Notes: generated by a model from the sequence alone, not told the origin. 64,000 nt of DNA from an uncultured Methanobacterium sp. (GCF_963665055.1 NZ_OY762015.1:1756501-1820500), one strand, 5' to 3'; counted from the first letter of the stretch, positions 31,338 to 40,452 are shown. Made by a program: numbers and translations.

Positions 31338-32741
31338 ATGTTTGAAAGTTTAAGAGACAATCAAAAATTAACCTTACTGGTAATTTCACTGGCCAGTTTC
31401 ATGTCTTTTCTTGATATTTCCATTGTGAATGTTTCCCTACCCACCATGGCCAAGTACTTCGGTGTGACCACTAACACCATTTTATGGACGATTCTAATTT
31501 ACATCATTGTATTAAGTAGTTTTTTAATTGTTTTCGGTAAATTAGCGCAGCAGAAAGGTTTCAAAAAGGTTTTTCTCGCTGGGTTTCTTGTTTTTATCAC
31601 TGGTTCTGCATTGTGCGCCATCTCCACCCAGTTTCATGAACTGATTATTTTCCGGCTCATGCAAGCAGTGGGTGCCACCATGTTCTCCGGGATCGCGGCG
31701 GCCATGGTACTGCAATACCTTCCTGAAAACAAGCGAGGACGGAATCTGGGAATTGTGACCACAATCGGCTCCCTGGGTTTGGCGCTGGGCCCTCTACTGG
31801 GAGGTTTTATAACTGAATACATTAACTTCCACTGGATATTTTTTATCAACGTTCCCATTGGGATTATTGGAATTATACTGGGTTATGCCGTGCTCCATGA
31901 AACAGACAAACATCCCGGTTCCCTGGACATACCCGGAGTGGTCATGATCTTCATTGCCCAGAGCACCCTGATCTTCGCACTTAACAAGGGACTGGATTAT
32001 GGTTGGACTTCTACCATAATACTGGGTAGCATAGTCTGCTCGGTGATATTCTGGGCTCTCTTTGTGTTCCAGGAATCAAGAGCCCATGAACCTCTGATTG
32101 ACCTTAACTTTTTGAAGATGAGGGAGATATCTCTGGCCAGTGCTGCTAATGTTTTTTCCAACATGCCCTTTGCCGGGGCAGTGGTGCTTTTACCATTCTA
32201 CTTTGAGGTGGTGAAAGGAATGAGTACCAGTTATTCTGGTATGATGTTAACCCTTATGCCCATTGCCATTATTATAGTTGGCCCCCTGGCAGGTGTGCTT
32301 TCGGATAAAATCGCACCTAACCGGGTTACTCTTATGGGTGCGACAATTGGAGTGATTGGATGTCTGGTTTTATCCACTTTCAACCCTTCCAGCAGTTTAA
32401 TCTATATCGCAATAGGACTTTTGATTTTAGGGGCTTCAGTGGCCACTTTCAACCCACCTAACACTAAATTCATTCTTTCAGAAAGCCCATCTAAATACAG
32501 GGGAATAGCATCGGGCCTGGTTAACACTTCCAACATGATCGGTAATGGTTTTGGAACCGGAATTCTTGGTACTGCAGCAGCAATGGTTGTTTATACCACA
32601 GTGGGCCCCAGTACCAGTGATAAATTAACACCAGCTCTGGTTTCCCTAGGACTACACAATGCATTTATTATTGGGGCACTGGCCATGGGAGTAGCACTGG
32701 TTTTGATCGCCATGACACGGTATAAAAAGCCGGTTGATTAA
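31338..32741 (+). CDS. MFS drug exporter, DHA2 family
   Basis: 467 residues from ATG 31338; GTG at 31326 is in frame but lies within the GGGTGGGG ribosome binding site. Fourteen membrane helices are predicted. D-I-S-I-V-N-V-S-L-P-T-M after helix 1 and A-L-G-P-L-L-G-G with F-I-N-V-P-I-G are the DHA2 landmarks. It resembles the exporter at 16.4-17.8 kb in plan but clearly differs in sequence. It is divergent from the alkD-like gene. Substrate unknown; no regulator gene is adjacent. Confidence 0.87.
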   Translation: MFESLRDNQKLTLLVISLASFMSFLDISIVNVSLPTMAKYFGVTTNTILWTILIYIIVLSSFLIVFGKLAQQKGFKKVFLAGFLVFITGSALCAISTQFHELIIFRLMQAVGATMFSGIAAAMVLQYLPENKRGRNLGIVTTIGSLGLALGPLLGGFITEYINFHWIFFINVPIGIIGIILGYAVLHETDKHPGSLDIPGVVMIFIAQSTLIFALNKGLDYGWTSTIILGSIVCSVIFWALFVFQESRAHEPLIDLNFLKMREISLASAANVFSNMPFAGAVVLLPFYFEVVKGMSTSYSGMMLTLMPIAIIIVGPLAGVLSDKIAPNRVTLMGATIGVIGCLVLSTFNPSSSLIYIAIGLLILGASVATFNPPNTKFILSESPSKYRGIASGLVNTSNMIGNGFGTGILGTAAAMVVYTTVGPSTSDKLTPALVSLGLHNAFIIGALAMGVALVLIAMTRYKKPVD

Positions 32742-32870
32742 AAAGAAGAATTATCGCCTATAAAAAAGTTAAATAATCCCTTAAAAAGATTATTTATTAA
32801 TATCCCTGAAAAAATATTACCTAATCACGGACTTTTATAAAAGGATTAGAATCCTCGTTTAAACAGGAAA

Positions 32871-32963
32871 AGCCTCATTAATAAAATTAAAACCTCATTA
32901 ATAAAATTAGAACCCACTAACAGGATTAAAACCCCATAAGGATTTAAACCTCATATAAATAAG
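32871..32963. repeat. 20-bp tandem repeat entering the 3' end of the AEC transporter gene
   Basis: Units at 32871, 32891 and 32911 are exactly 20 bp apart, the first two differing at two positions (A(G/A)CCTCATTAATAAAATTA). Shorter derived units continue to about 32963, past the AEC stop at 32951-32953. Confidence 0.65.
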
Positions 32964-33853
32964 ATTAAAATAGTAATGGAAATCATACTGAGGGCTGTGC
33001 TTAGGAATATGCAGGCTGCAGTTACCTTTATATCCAAATCGTAGGTGATGGCTAGGGCCAAACTAAGCATGGCCGATGGCATACCAGCTTCCACAATGGT
33101 TACTGTCCGGTCAAGTCCTGTGAAACCCACCAGTCCTACTACAATCAGGGCAATTAATGGCGAAATAACTAATTTTAGTACGGTAACAAAAGAAGCAACA
33201 CCCAAATATTCTTTAATACCCTTAAATTCCAGGGATAAACCTAACGCCAACATTATCATGGGTATTGCAGCACCGCTAAGGTAAGTGAGGGTGCTGGGAA
33301 TGACTGATCCCAGTGGAAGATGAACTAAATTGGCAATAACTCCCATGATAACTGCCAGTAACGGTGGGAATAAGACCGATCTTTTGATTATATCCTGGTA
33401 ACTGCCACCGTAAAGAACTAAGAAAAATATTCCGAAGGATATGAAAAGTATGGTGGAACCCACATCATAGAATACCGCCCTCACTAATCCTGTAGCTCCG
33501 AAAACACCCAAAACCACAGGATATCCCAAAAATCCAGAGTTAAAGAGAGTTGAAGCTGCGACCACTCCCCAACGAGTTTTAGCAGTGTAACCCTTAAAGT
33601 AGGTGAAAATGTAGGCCAGAATTCCACATATAATGCCCATTGTAATACAAATGAGGGTAATGGTTCCAAAAGTTTTGAAATTTGATAGATCTGCATTGTA
33701 CATGGCCATGAATATTAATGAGGGCATGGCAATGTACACCACAATCTTATTGATGGTTTGAGTATCTTCTGCCTTTAAAAATTCAAACCTGCGGCATATA
33801 TAGCCAATAATAATCATTAATACAATGGCTATAATGGTTTCATAGGAGTTCAT
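32951..33853 (-). CDS. AEC family transporter (auxin efflux carrier / malonate permease type)
   Basis: 300 residues with ten membrane helices in two inverted halves. The start I-I-G-Y-I-C-R-R and the later F-N-S-G-F-L-G-Y-P-V and I-P-M-I-M-L-A-L-G-L-S-L are characteristic of the family. These carriers move small organic anions. There is no clear ribosome binding site at the ATG. Its 3' end lies in a 20-bp tandem repeat, and its 5' side adjoins an insertion-sequence remnant starting 32 bp upstream, so the original promoter may have been disturbed. Confidence 0.88.
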   Translation of the reverse strand: MNSYETIIAIVLMIIIGYICRRFEFLKAEDTQTINKIVVYIAMPSLIFMAMYNADLSNFKTFGTITLICITMGIICGILAYIFTYFKGYTAKTRWGVVAASTLFNSGFLGYPVVLGVFGATGLVRAVFYDVGSTILFISFGIFFLVLYGGSYQDIIKRSVLFPPLLAVIMGVIANLVHLPLGSVIPSTLTYLSGAAIPMIMLALGLSLEFKGIKEYLGVASFVTVLKLVISPLIALIVVGLVGFTGLDRTVTIVEAGMPSAMLSLALAITYDLDIKVTAACIFLSTALSMISITILILFI

Positions 33854-33884
33854 GTGATCTAACTATATATTTTTCTAGAATCAG

Positions 33885-34446
33885 TAGTTCGTAAAGTTTA
33901 GTCTAGGGTAAGTGCATATATTTGTATGAACACAAAAAACACCCTACATGGTAAGTTTTCGAATGGTGACATGTTAAATCTTTCGGTGAGCACAATAATA
34001 CGTAATCTTGGGTTAATCCAAAATCAGAAGTAGATTACAGTGTTGCAGACATTATCTACACCCTCCTTGATGCTTGCAATCTAAAACTTCTGAATCAAGT
34101 TTGTAAAAACAATAAATACAGCCCTACAGGAGGAACTATACGATATCAACTTCAAAATCCAGATGTAGAAACTGTTCAACAGTCTTTAAACCAAATGTTG
34201 AAAGATAATAATCTGAAAACATTACCACGTGAAACTTTGACCTTTGCTATTAATTCTGTCCTTAGACCATTCTATGGCACAGAACAACAATGAATCACTG
34301 CAAGATCTAAAGTAAAGCAAAGCACAACTCGTTTATTTGTTTATGCCCCCATTTATGTAATATTAAAAAATAAAAGGTACAGATTAGCTGTTAAATATGG
34401 GTCTAAGGAGGAAAGTTTAAAAGGTTCAAACTTTTTAACCTGTTAA
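33885..34446 (+). mobile_element. Degraded insertion sequence, copy A (ISH3-like)
   Basis: A left end starting TAGTTCGTAAAGTTTAG at 33885 is followed by a broken transposase frame. The first 170 or so bases recur at 35549-35725 in the same orientation. The right end is not visible, and the element seems cut off near 34446. The ISH3-like label rests on remembered protein motifs. Confidence 0.7.
33971..34446 (+). pseudogene. Transposase remnant (ISH3-like), frameshifted and with internal stop
   Basis: From ATG 33971 the frame M-L-N-L-S-V-S-T-I-I-R-N-L-G-L runs to a stop near 34031. A shift at about 34015-34033 continues as V-D-Y-S-V-A-D-I-I-Y-T-L-L-D-A, then L-R-P-F-Y-G-T-E, a TGA at 34291-34293, and further L-K-N-K-R-Y-R-L-A-V to a TAA at 34444. 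The motif R-P-(F/Y)-Y-G-x-E followed by K-N-K-R-Y-x-L-A-V recalls ISH3-family transposases of archaea. The catalytic C-terminal half is absent. It is not functional. Confidence 0.65.
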
Positions 34447-34671
34447 CTCCATCTTTAATTTCTGTAATTTCTTTAAAAAGAATTAAAAAAAATGATTTCA
34501 ATATTTAACAACACAATGAATTTAACATGACCAACAATCCAACAATGAAGAAGTATCAAACAAAAAAAAGCATGAATAACCCCCAATTATTAAAATCCAA
34601 AAGCCTTTTAAACCAAATTTACAAAACACTTTACGAAGTACTAGTCTCTAAAAATGCTATAATATTTGAAG

Positions 34672-35523
34672 CTAAATTTTTTCATCTGGCTTAAAAGGAC
34701 TTTTAAGAATAAGGTCTTCATCATCAAAAAATTTATCATTCGTTCCTTCTTGAAAGTTTTCAATTTTTTCCCCAAGTAATATTATATTATATGGTGAAAT
34801 CAGATCTACTGAAATTATTTTAATTTTAAAGTAATTTATTATTTCTATCACAAGTTTGGTGTCAAAAACATGATGATGCAGACATCTATTTTCATAATTA
34901 TTTAAACACCTTTCTTTTAATGATTCAAAATCCTCTGTAGGATCATGTATATTAAAGTCATGAAAGTTTAATATTTCAGGTAAATGTGATAAATCATCTT
35001 CACCTATATTAAGTTCAAAATCTTCGATCAGATGGTTTAGATCGGTTACAGGACGTTTATGATCAAATGTGCCATCTTTATGTGGCAATATTATCAAAAT
35101 AATGCCATTATCTTTTAAGATTCTTAACCATTCTGATATGGCTTTAAATGGATTTGCAATATGCTCAAGGACGTGAGAAGCCAATAAAAAATCATATTGC
35201 TTATCTTTAATCATACTTAGGTTAACAGAATCACAAATGTATTGATAACCTTTTTTTCTACCATAAAAATTATATGATTTTCCTTTTTCTATTTTTCCAG
35301 TCCATATCGTGTTTGGGGCGAAATTAACCCCGTCAAGATCGTTAATTATAGAATATATGGGTAATTCTCCTTTTTTATTGAATATTTGGCTTGGACCTCC
35401 AATCTCCAAACCATTTTTATCACTTAAATTTTTGAAATATATTTCATAATTATTAATTTTTGATTTATTATTTTGATTAAACCCAAAAATCTTTTCTTTT
35501 AAATATTTTAAGTTTCCCCTCAT
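34672..35523 (-). CDS. SAM-dependent methyltransferase between insertion-sequence remnants
   Basis: 283 residues from ATG 35523 (GGTGAT five bases upstream; GTG at 35535 is too close to that site). Motif I is G-L-E-I-G-G-P-S (38-45), and L-A-S-H-V-L-E-H-I-A-N-P (114-125) is the motif after the acidic loop of Methyltransf_11/25-type enzymes, followed by L-K-D-N-G-I-I-L-I-I-L-P. The sequence is more AT-rich and lysine/asparagine-rich than its neighbours. It lies between two same-orientation copies of an IS left end, which suggests import or relocation. Relatives often act on sugars or glycan lipids. Substrate not deducible. Confidence 0.8.
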   Translation of the reverse strand: MRGNLKYLKEKIFGFNQNNKSKINNYEIYFKNLSDKNGLEIGGPSQIFNKKGELPIYSIINDLDGVNFAPNTIWTGKIEKGKSYNFYGRKKGYQYICDSVNLSMIKDKQYDFLLASHVLEHIANPFKAISEWLRILKDNGIILIILPHKDGTFDHKRPVTDLNHLIEDFELNIGEDDLSHLPEILNFHDFNIHDPTEDFESLKERCLNNYENRCLHHHVFDTKLVIEIINYFKIKIISVDLISPYNIILLGEKIENFQEGTNDKFFDDEDLILKSPFKPDEKI

Positions 35524-35548
35524 TTTAATCACCAATGATATACCCCAA

Positions 35549-35725
35549 TAGTTCGTAAAGTTTAGTACTAATGGTAGAGTGTATATATTTGTATGAACAC
35601 AAAAAACACTCTACATGGTAAGTTTTCGAATGGTGACATGTTAAATCTTTCGGTGAGCACGATAATGCGTAATCTTAGGTTAAATCAGAAATAAGAAGCA
35701 AATTACAGTGTTGCAGACATTATCT
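35549..35725 (+). mobile_element. Insertion-sequence left end, copy B
   Basis: 177 bp closely matching 33885-34057, from TAGTTCGTAAAGTTTAG through the ATGTTAAATCTTTCGGTGAG stretch to GTTGCAGACATTATCT. It then stops abruptly. It has no transposase body. Both copies point the same way around the methyltransferase gene. Confidence 0.75.
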
Positions 35726-35839
35726 TAATTCAGTATTGTTTAAAAGAAATCTTTAAATTAGAAAAAAAGTTCTCAATTTTTTTACAGTAGTCCTTTCTTA
35801 TATCATTCTTTAATTTATTGGAATTATTATCTATTTAAA

Positions 35840-36451
35840 TTATTCAAAAGGCTGTCTTATGACTGTTTTAAGTTTTTCAGGTTTGGTTCTGCGCATGTCA
35901 CTGATATATATTTCGTGATGTTTTCCTCTTAACTGGTAACCTTGATTTTCAATGTATTCATGTAATTTATTAACTGCTGGGGCTTCTGCCTCACCATAAG
36001 GCCCAATATACATTATTTGCACAGTTTTCCCCTCTTTGAAAGTTTCAAATCGTAATTTGGATAGTGAAGGTAGATCTTTCTTTTTTTCAAGTTCTTCTAT
36101 TGCCTTATTTACCAGAGGTTCATTGATAAAATCGGGTTGGCGGATCATCACTGTCCATTGCCATGAACTTTTATCAGCTACAGTGAACTCTTCCATGTTT
36201 TCAACCCACCAGAGACCCTCAAGTGGCATTACCACGTAATCCTGGGATTTTTCCTTTTTACTGGTGAATTTAGTTTTATATGAAATCGGAAACAATGTTT
36301 CCATGGCATCCTGATACTCCTGAGAGGTGTTAGGGTCTCCCTGGCCATCGATCATTAGAAATTTCATCTCCGGCAGATCCACCACAGAAACTTCACTGGT
36401 GGATGGATAGTAAAACAGCTTTTCTTTCTTTTTTAAGTCTATTTTGGGCAT
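35840..36451 (-). CDS. GyrI-like small-molecule-binding domain protein
   Basis: 203 residues. The N-terminal K-K-E-K-L-F-Y-Y-P-S and F-L-M-I-D-G-Q-G-D-P-N, the central W-W-V-E-N and W-Q-W-T-V-M-I-R-Q-P, and the C-terminal V-Q-I-M-Y-I-G-P-Y match the stand-alone GyrI-like family found in bacteria and methanogens. Related SHS2-type folds (GyrI, BmrR effector domain) bind amphipathic drugs, and some hydrolyse toxic electrophiles. It is third in a minus-strand series PadR - GyrI - GyrI. AGGAGG-like sequence precedes the ATG. Confidence 0.82.
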   Translation of the reverse strand: MPKIDLKKKEKLFYYPSTSEVSVVDLPEMKFLMIDGQGDPNTSQEYQDAMETLFPISYKTKFTSKKEKSQDYVVMPLEGLWWVENMEEFTVADKSSWQWTVMIRQPDFINEPLVNKAIEELEKKKDLPSLSKLRFETFKEGKTVQIMYIGPYGEAEAPAVNKLHEYIENQGYQLRGKHHEIYISDMRRTKPEKLKTVIRQPFE

Positions 36452-36612
36452 TATATTCCTCCTTTTTAAATTAGGATTTATTTAATTTTTTCCAGTTTAA
36501 CAAACCATTTCCATGGTTTTAATATGTGCATAATGGTGAATTTAATTCGGAAATGATAATAATTTCAATCACTGAATTGAAAAAAGTATAATGATAATTA
36601 ACGTATTCTTAG

Positions 36613-37074
36613 TTATTTTTTAACTACTGGAAAGCACATTTCAGTAATAAGCTCGTTTTCGGGGGTTTCATTGGGATCGGAAATGTAGGTTTCCACAGGT
36701 GGACCAATGAGTTCATAGTCATTTTTATAGGCATATTCAGCCAGTGCACCAATTGCCATACCACATCCACTGTAAGGACCTTCATAAACAGTTGAAATAA
36801 CCAGTTTTTCAGGTTCTGTTTTGATTTTCACACGCCCTTCTTCTTTTGCGTCTCCTGCAAAAGGCATTCCCACCTCGTACTGTAGTTCTTCAACTGGCAC
36901 TTCTTCAGGGCTGTTGTAGTAAACTCCAAATGGTGGCCCCATCATCTGCAGGCCTTTAGCCATTAAGAACCCCACAATTTCTCCCATTAGAACCGGGACT
37001 TCCTCGTAGGATCCTTTATAGTTTATGTATGCTATCTGTCTTTTTTCCATATTTTTTTCTTTTATTTCCATCAT
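36613..37074 (-). CDS. GyrI-like / effector-binding domain protein
   Basis: 153 residues. Two internally similar halves are visible: Q-I-A-Y-I-N-Y-K-G-S-Y with G-P-P-F-G-V-Y-Y, and V-I-S-T-V-Y-E-G-P-Y with G-P-P-V-E-T-Y-I-S-D-P. This double SHS2 arrangement is the GyrI/AraC-effector domain, here without any DNA-binding part. GAGGTGA precedes the ATG (two adjacent ATG codons, 37074 and a little downstream, are possible). It lies 64 bp downstream of padR, suggesting a ligand-binding or detoxifying partner of that regulator. Confidence 0.85.
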   Translation of the reverse strand: MMEIKEKNMEKRQIAYINYKGSYEEVPVLMGEIVGFLMAKGLQMMGPPFGVYYNSPEEVPVEELQYEVGMPFAGDAKEEGRVKIKTEPEKLVISTVYEGPYSGCGMAIGALAEYAYKNDYELIGPPVETYISDPNETPENELITEMCFPVVKK

Positions 37075-37138
37075 TTCACCTCATAACGTGATTTTAAGAT
37101 TTAAAAGTATTAATCTAAGATTTTAAGGAGATGTCTTT

Positions 37139-37687
37139 TTAAAGATTCTCCTCTTTTTTAATTTTTTCAATGAATTCTTCCACCCAGATCATTTCTGTTT
37201 TAAGACTAGCCAACGGCCTGCTAAAAAGCGCAACCACATAGTATGGAGCCCCTAATTCTTCCTGGGTCCTCACCGAACTTTCCAGGAATTTTATTCTACC
37301 CTGTGCTGATTCTATATAATTTTCCAGGCAGTTGATGACTTCCTCTGGTGGGAGATAGTTAAGATACGCCAGGCCCAGGTCAATTGGTGAAATTATTTTT
37401 TTATTCCAGGAGAGAAGATCACGGATCTTCCTGGCCATTGTTTCCCTTCCAAGGTCAGTGATGGTGAAAACTTTGCGTGATGGTTTTCCTTCCACTTTTT
37501 CCAATTTTGATGAGACCAGTTCCTTCTTCTCCAACTTCTTTAAAACGTAATAAATGGATGAAAATCCTATAGTTGTCCAATTACGCATCCCCCATCCTTC
37601 AATAGTTTTTTCAAGCTGGTAACCATACTGTGGTTCCTCATAAATCAGGCCCAAAATGGATGCTTCCAAGTCCGATATTCTAACCAT
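37139..37687 (-). CDS. PadR family transcriptional regulator
   Basis: 182 residues. The winged helix has I-L-G-L-I-Y-E-E-P-Q-Y-G-Y-Q-L, I-Y-Y-V-L-K-K-L-E-K-K-E-L-V and the wing G-K-P-S-R-K-V-F-T-I-T-D-L-G, all typical of PadR. A C-terminal helical domain of the Vir_act_alpha_C kind (about 95-182) makes the dimer. There is no ribosome binding site, and a TATA box (37711-37719, minus strand) lies 28 bp from the ATG with a 16-bp palindrome between. The mRNA is probably leaderless and self-repressed. Downstream targets are likely the two GyrI-like genes. Confidence 0.92.
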   Translation of the reverse strand: MVRISDLEASILGLIYEEPQYGYQLEKTIEGWGMRNWTTIGFSSIYYVLKKLEKKELVSSKLEKVEGKPSRKVFTITDLGRETMARKIRDLLSWNKKIISPIDLGLAYLNYLPPEEVINCLENYIESAQGRIKFLESSVRTQEELGAPYYVVALFSRPLASLKTEMIWVEEFIEKIKKEENL

Positions 37688-37692
37688 ATTAT

Positions 37693-37708
37693 ATTCTATA
37701 TATAGAAT
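37693..37708. promoter_or_regulatory. 16-bp palindromic operator of padR
   Basis: ATTCTATATATAGAAT is a perfect palindrome located between the TATA box and the padR start codon. Position and symmetry fit a dimeric winged-helix repressor site. Confidence 0.6.
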
Positions 37709-37849
37709 AACTATAAAAATATTTCTAAAAATAAAAAGATTTCAAAAGAACCAAAGAACATGAAAAATAAATACAAAAAAATATGGGGTTTAAAATCAGG
37801 ACATACCAAATAAGTAAATAAAATAATAGTTTAAACTGTATGATTTTTT

Positions 37850-38674
37850 TTAACGTTTCTTTTCCATTTCATCAAGTTTATTCTCGATTTCATCCATTCT
37901 TTTCAGGACTTTATCCAGTTTTTCTTCATGACTTTCAAAACTTTCCCTAAGCCCTTCTGCAGTTTTTCCAAGCTTATTAGATGATTTTTTACTTTCTTTT
38001 CTGAATATTTCAATGAAAGAAAAAGCTAAAGTGGCTGTAACTAAACTTAAATATCCCATTCCAGTTAATATGAGAATTGTACCGATTATATGGCCAATTA
38101 AAGTGACTGGAACTATATCCCCATAACCTACCGTGGTCATGGACACAATTGCATACCAAATTGCAGATTCATAACTGGGAACCTCAGGGTTAACCCCGCT
38201 TTCGACTATAAAAAATAGATAGGACCCGAATATAATGACCAGCAACAGTAAAAATGTGGCGTAATCTAATTTAGTTTTTTGAGGATATTTGCGGACCTCT
38301 CCTGAGGTTATTTGAAGGACCTTAAAGAGCGCATAGATTCTTACTATTCCAATTAATCCAATGAATATCTTAAAATTCATTAAATGGAATATATTGAAAC
38401 AGATAAAGAATAACGGAACGCTGGCAACTATATAAACCCAATTTTCTCGAATAAAATCCCAGCTATTCTGATTATCCCCCCTTATGACTCTAAAAAGTAC
38501 AAAATCAATTAAAATAAAGATGCCAATTATTATATCCCAATTACCGAAAGCATAAACAGAGCCTGTTTTTATACCCGCAATAAATCCTATGGATACTAAA
38601 ACTAGAAATAAGAGTTCAATTATTATCGAAACGGATAATAATGCTTCAAAAATTACTTTATAGTGTCGATCCAT
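37850..38674 (-). CDS. Voltage-gated-type potassium channel, six TM
   Basis: 274 residues from ATG 38674; GTG 38686 is part of the GGTGTGGGG ribosome binding region. Six helices are visible, with the pore filter T-V-G-Y-G-D at 181-186 preceded by Y-A-I-V-S-M-T. The S4 region (I-V-R-I-Y-A-L-F-K-V-L) has few regularly spaced arginines, so voltage sensing may be weak. The C-terminal 45 residues are charged heptads (a coiled coil) that would form a tetramerisation stalk. It is a plasma-membrane K+ channel; no RCK domain is present. Confidence 0.9.
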   Translation of the reverse strand: MDRHYKVIFEALLSVSIIIELLFLVLVSIGFIAGIKTGSVYAFGNWDIIIGIFILIDFVLFRVIRGDNQNSWDFIRENWVYIVASVPLFFICFNIFHLMNFKIFIGLIGIVRIYALFKVLQITSGEVRKYPQKTKLDYATFLLLLVIIFGSYLFFIVESGVNPEVPSYESAIWYAIVSMTTVGYGDIVPVTLIGHIIGTILILTGMGYLSLVTATLAFSFIEIFRKESKKSSNKLGKTAEGLRESFESHEEKLDKVLKRMDEIENKLDEMEKKR

Positions 38675-38995
38675 CTTATTCCCCACACCTTTAAACCATT
38701 TTTAAGACTCTCTTAAACTATTTGAAATTAAAAGTTTATAATAACATCGCGATTGTGTTATAGATTAAAAGTGCAAAATTGATTACATCCTTATCTGCCA
38801 AGGGTCAAAATATTAATTACATTTTCAAAGCCTTCTAGTTCCATATTATTATACCTTAATAAAAACAAAATATTGGTATAAAAAGAGTTCTTATGAGAAA
38901 TACTGTATAAAAAGAGTTCTTAAGGTACATCTTAATAATTATTCCAATTCACATGATGCGATTTGATGTAATCATGCCAAAGGGGGAGTTATTAC
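38675..38995. other. Divergent promoter region of the K+ channel and ClC genes
   Basis: 321 bp. It holds a duplicated TATA-containing 18-mer on the ClC side (38876-38922), and AT-rich sequence elsewhere. No small gene is supported. Confidence 0.4.
38876..38922 (+). promoter_or_regulatory. Duplicated promoter-like 18-mer upstream of the ClC gene
   Basis: GTATAAAAAGAGTTCTTA occurs at 38876-38893 and 38905-38922, 29 bp apart, both perfect. Each contains a TATA box (TATAAAAA) and a partial dyad (AAGAGTTCTT). The ClC start is 74 bp further on. Confidence 0.5.
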
Positions 38996-40261
38996 GTGTC
39001 AAATGAGTTCAATTTAAAGTCGAGAGTCTACTGGAAACGTATGGGCTGGGGTCTGTTTTTAGGTTTGTTAAGTGCAATAGGGGCATTTTTATTCATCCTC
39101 ATCATGAACCTGGGTCAAGCTTTGGTCTTTACCAATCTGGCAGAAAACTGGACACTCTTCTCCGGACCATGGTGGCTGATCTGTGTCATGACCATAGCCG
39201 GGTTTCTGGTGGGTTTAATCCACCATTTCACTCCGGCCAGGCAAATGAACGCATTTGATGCTGTAGATAAAGGTTACTTGGATCCAAAACCTGTACCTTC
39301 ATCCCTCCTGGCATCCCTGGTATCTCTGATTGGTGGCTTCAGTTTGGGTCCTGAAGTGCCCACCGGTATGCTGGCAGCTGGTCTGGGAAGCTGGGTTTCC
39401 AAGCGACAGAATATGGACTCTGAAACAACCAGAACCAATGTTCTCAGCAGTGTTTCTGGAGCTTATGCCGGCCTGTTTTCATCACCCTTTGCCGTAATAT
39501 TGATGCTTCTTGAATCAAAGCACTTCCAAAATGTAACCTACTATGGAACTCTCTTAATCACCACGCTCGCTGCAGTAGTTGGTTTTGGCCTATTTTATGC
39601 ACTTAACGGGATGAATTTCTCATCACTTCTGGGCATTTTATCACCACCTGCCTACGATCTGAAACTCTGGCACTTACTGGCAAGTATTTTAATGGGCATA
39701 CTAGCGGTTCCAGTGGCCCTGTTCTTTGTGATCCTGACCAAAGTTTTCAGCCGAGTGGTAGAGCCACTCAACAGTAAACCAATCTTACGCAGCACTGTGG
39801 GCGGGTTGCTGTTAGGTTTGCTGGCTATTACCATCCCTGCAACCATTGGTCTGGGCACAACTGAAATGTCCATAGTTACCCAACAAGCCACAGAAATAGG
39901 AGTCATACTACTTATTGTATTCGCTTTAGCCAAATTAGTGGCCTTAAGCGGGGCATTGAACTTCGGTTTCGTGGGTGGACCTATTTTCCCACTCCTATTT
40001 GTGGGTTCCTGTCTGGGGGCTGCTATAAATCAAATTTTCCCCCAAGTTCCATTGGGTTTGGCCCTGGGTTGCATGATTGTTGCAGTACCCGCTGCTATTG
40101 TGCCCATTCCACTGGCTCTGGGAGCAATAGGTATTATTATAATTGGATTATCACCTGCTGATGCTCTTCCTATCTTCATAGCAGCATTGGTCGCATTCGC
40201 TATAACTCGTGGGTTAATTATGGGTGGAGATCAGGAAAAAAGGTCTAAGCAAAAGGTCTGA
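38996..40261 (+). CDS. ClC-family chloride channel/transporter
   Basis: 421 residues with about ten membrane helices. The selectivity motif G-P-E120-V-P corresponds to G-x-E-G-P with the gating glutamate kept. G-G-P-I-F-P (327-332) is the G-x-F-x-P motif. In the segment S-P-F-A-V-I-L-M-L-L-E173-S, the residue that aligns with the internal proton glutamate of E. coli ClC seems to be S174, judged by eye. GTG start with GGGGGAG nine bases upstream. No CBS domains. It would exchange or conduct Cl- or a related anion, perhaps for pH or osmotic balance beside the K+ channel. Confidence 0.9.
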   Translation: MSNEFNLKSRVYWKRMGWGLFLGLLSAIGAFLFILIMNLGQALVFTNLAENWTLFSGPWWLICVMTIAGFLVGLIHHFTPARQMNAFDAVDKGYLDPKPVPSSLLASLVSLIGGFSLGPEVPTGMLAAGLGSWVSKRQNMDSETTRTNVLSSVSGAYAGLFSSPFAVILMLLESKHFQNVTYYGTLLITTLAAVVGFGLFYALNGMNFSSLLGILSPPAYDLKLWHLLASILMGILAVPVALFFVILTKVFSRVVEPLNSKPILRSTVGGLLLGLLAITIPATIGLGTTEMSIVTQQATEIGVILLIVFALAKLVALSGALNFGFVGGPIFPLLFVGSCLGAAINQIFPQVPLGLALGCMIVAVPAAIVPIPLALGAIGIIIIGLSPADALPIFIAALVAFAITRGLIMGGDQEKRSKQKV

Positions 40262-40452
40262 ATATTTTCTAAAAATGATGATTAGTAGTGGAATGATGAA
40301 TTATAATGAATGTATGTTATGTTATGGAATGATGGATTAGCTAAAGAATGAGTTATATGAATGATAACTTACATGTTACAGGAATGATTATGTTACGATA
40401 TTTTTAAAATAAAAATGTATACTTTATTCAACAATAAATTCAAATTATATAC
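40262..40452. repeat. Low-complexity tract with TGGAATGATG repeats
   Basis: TGGAATGATG or close variants recur at 40288, 40324 and 40379, and ATGAAT/ATGTTA words fill the rest. It lies directly 3' of the ClC gene. A TATA-like stretch at about 40401-40415 may serve the small gene that follows. Confidence 0.4.
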
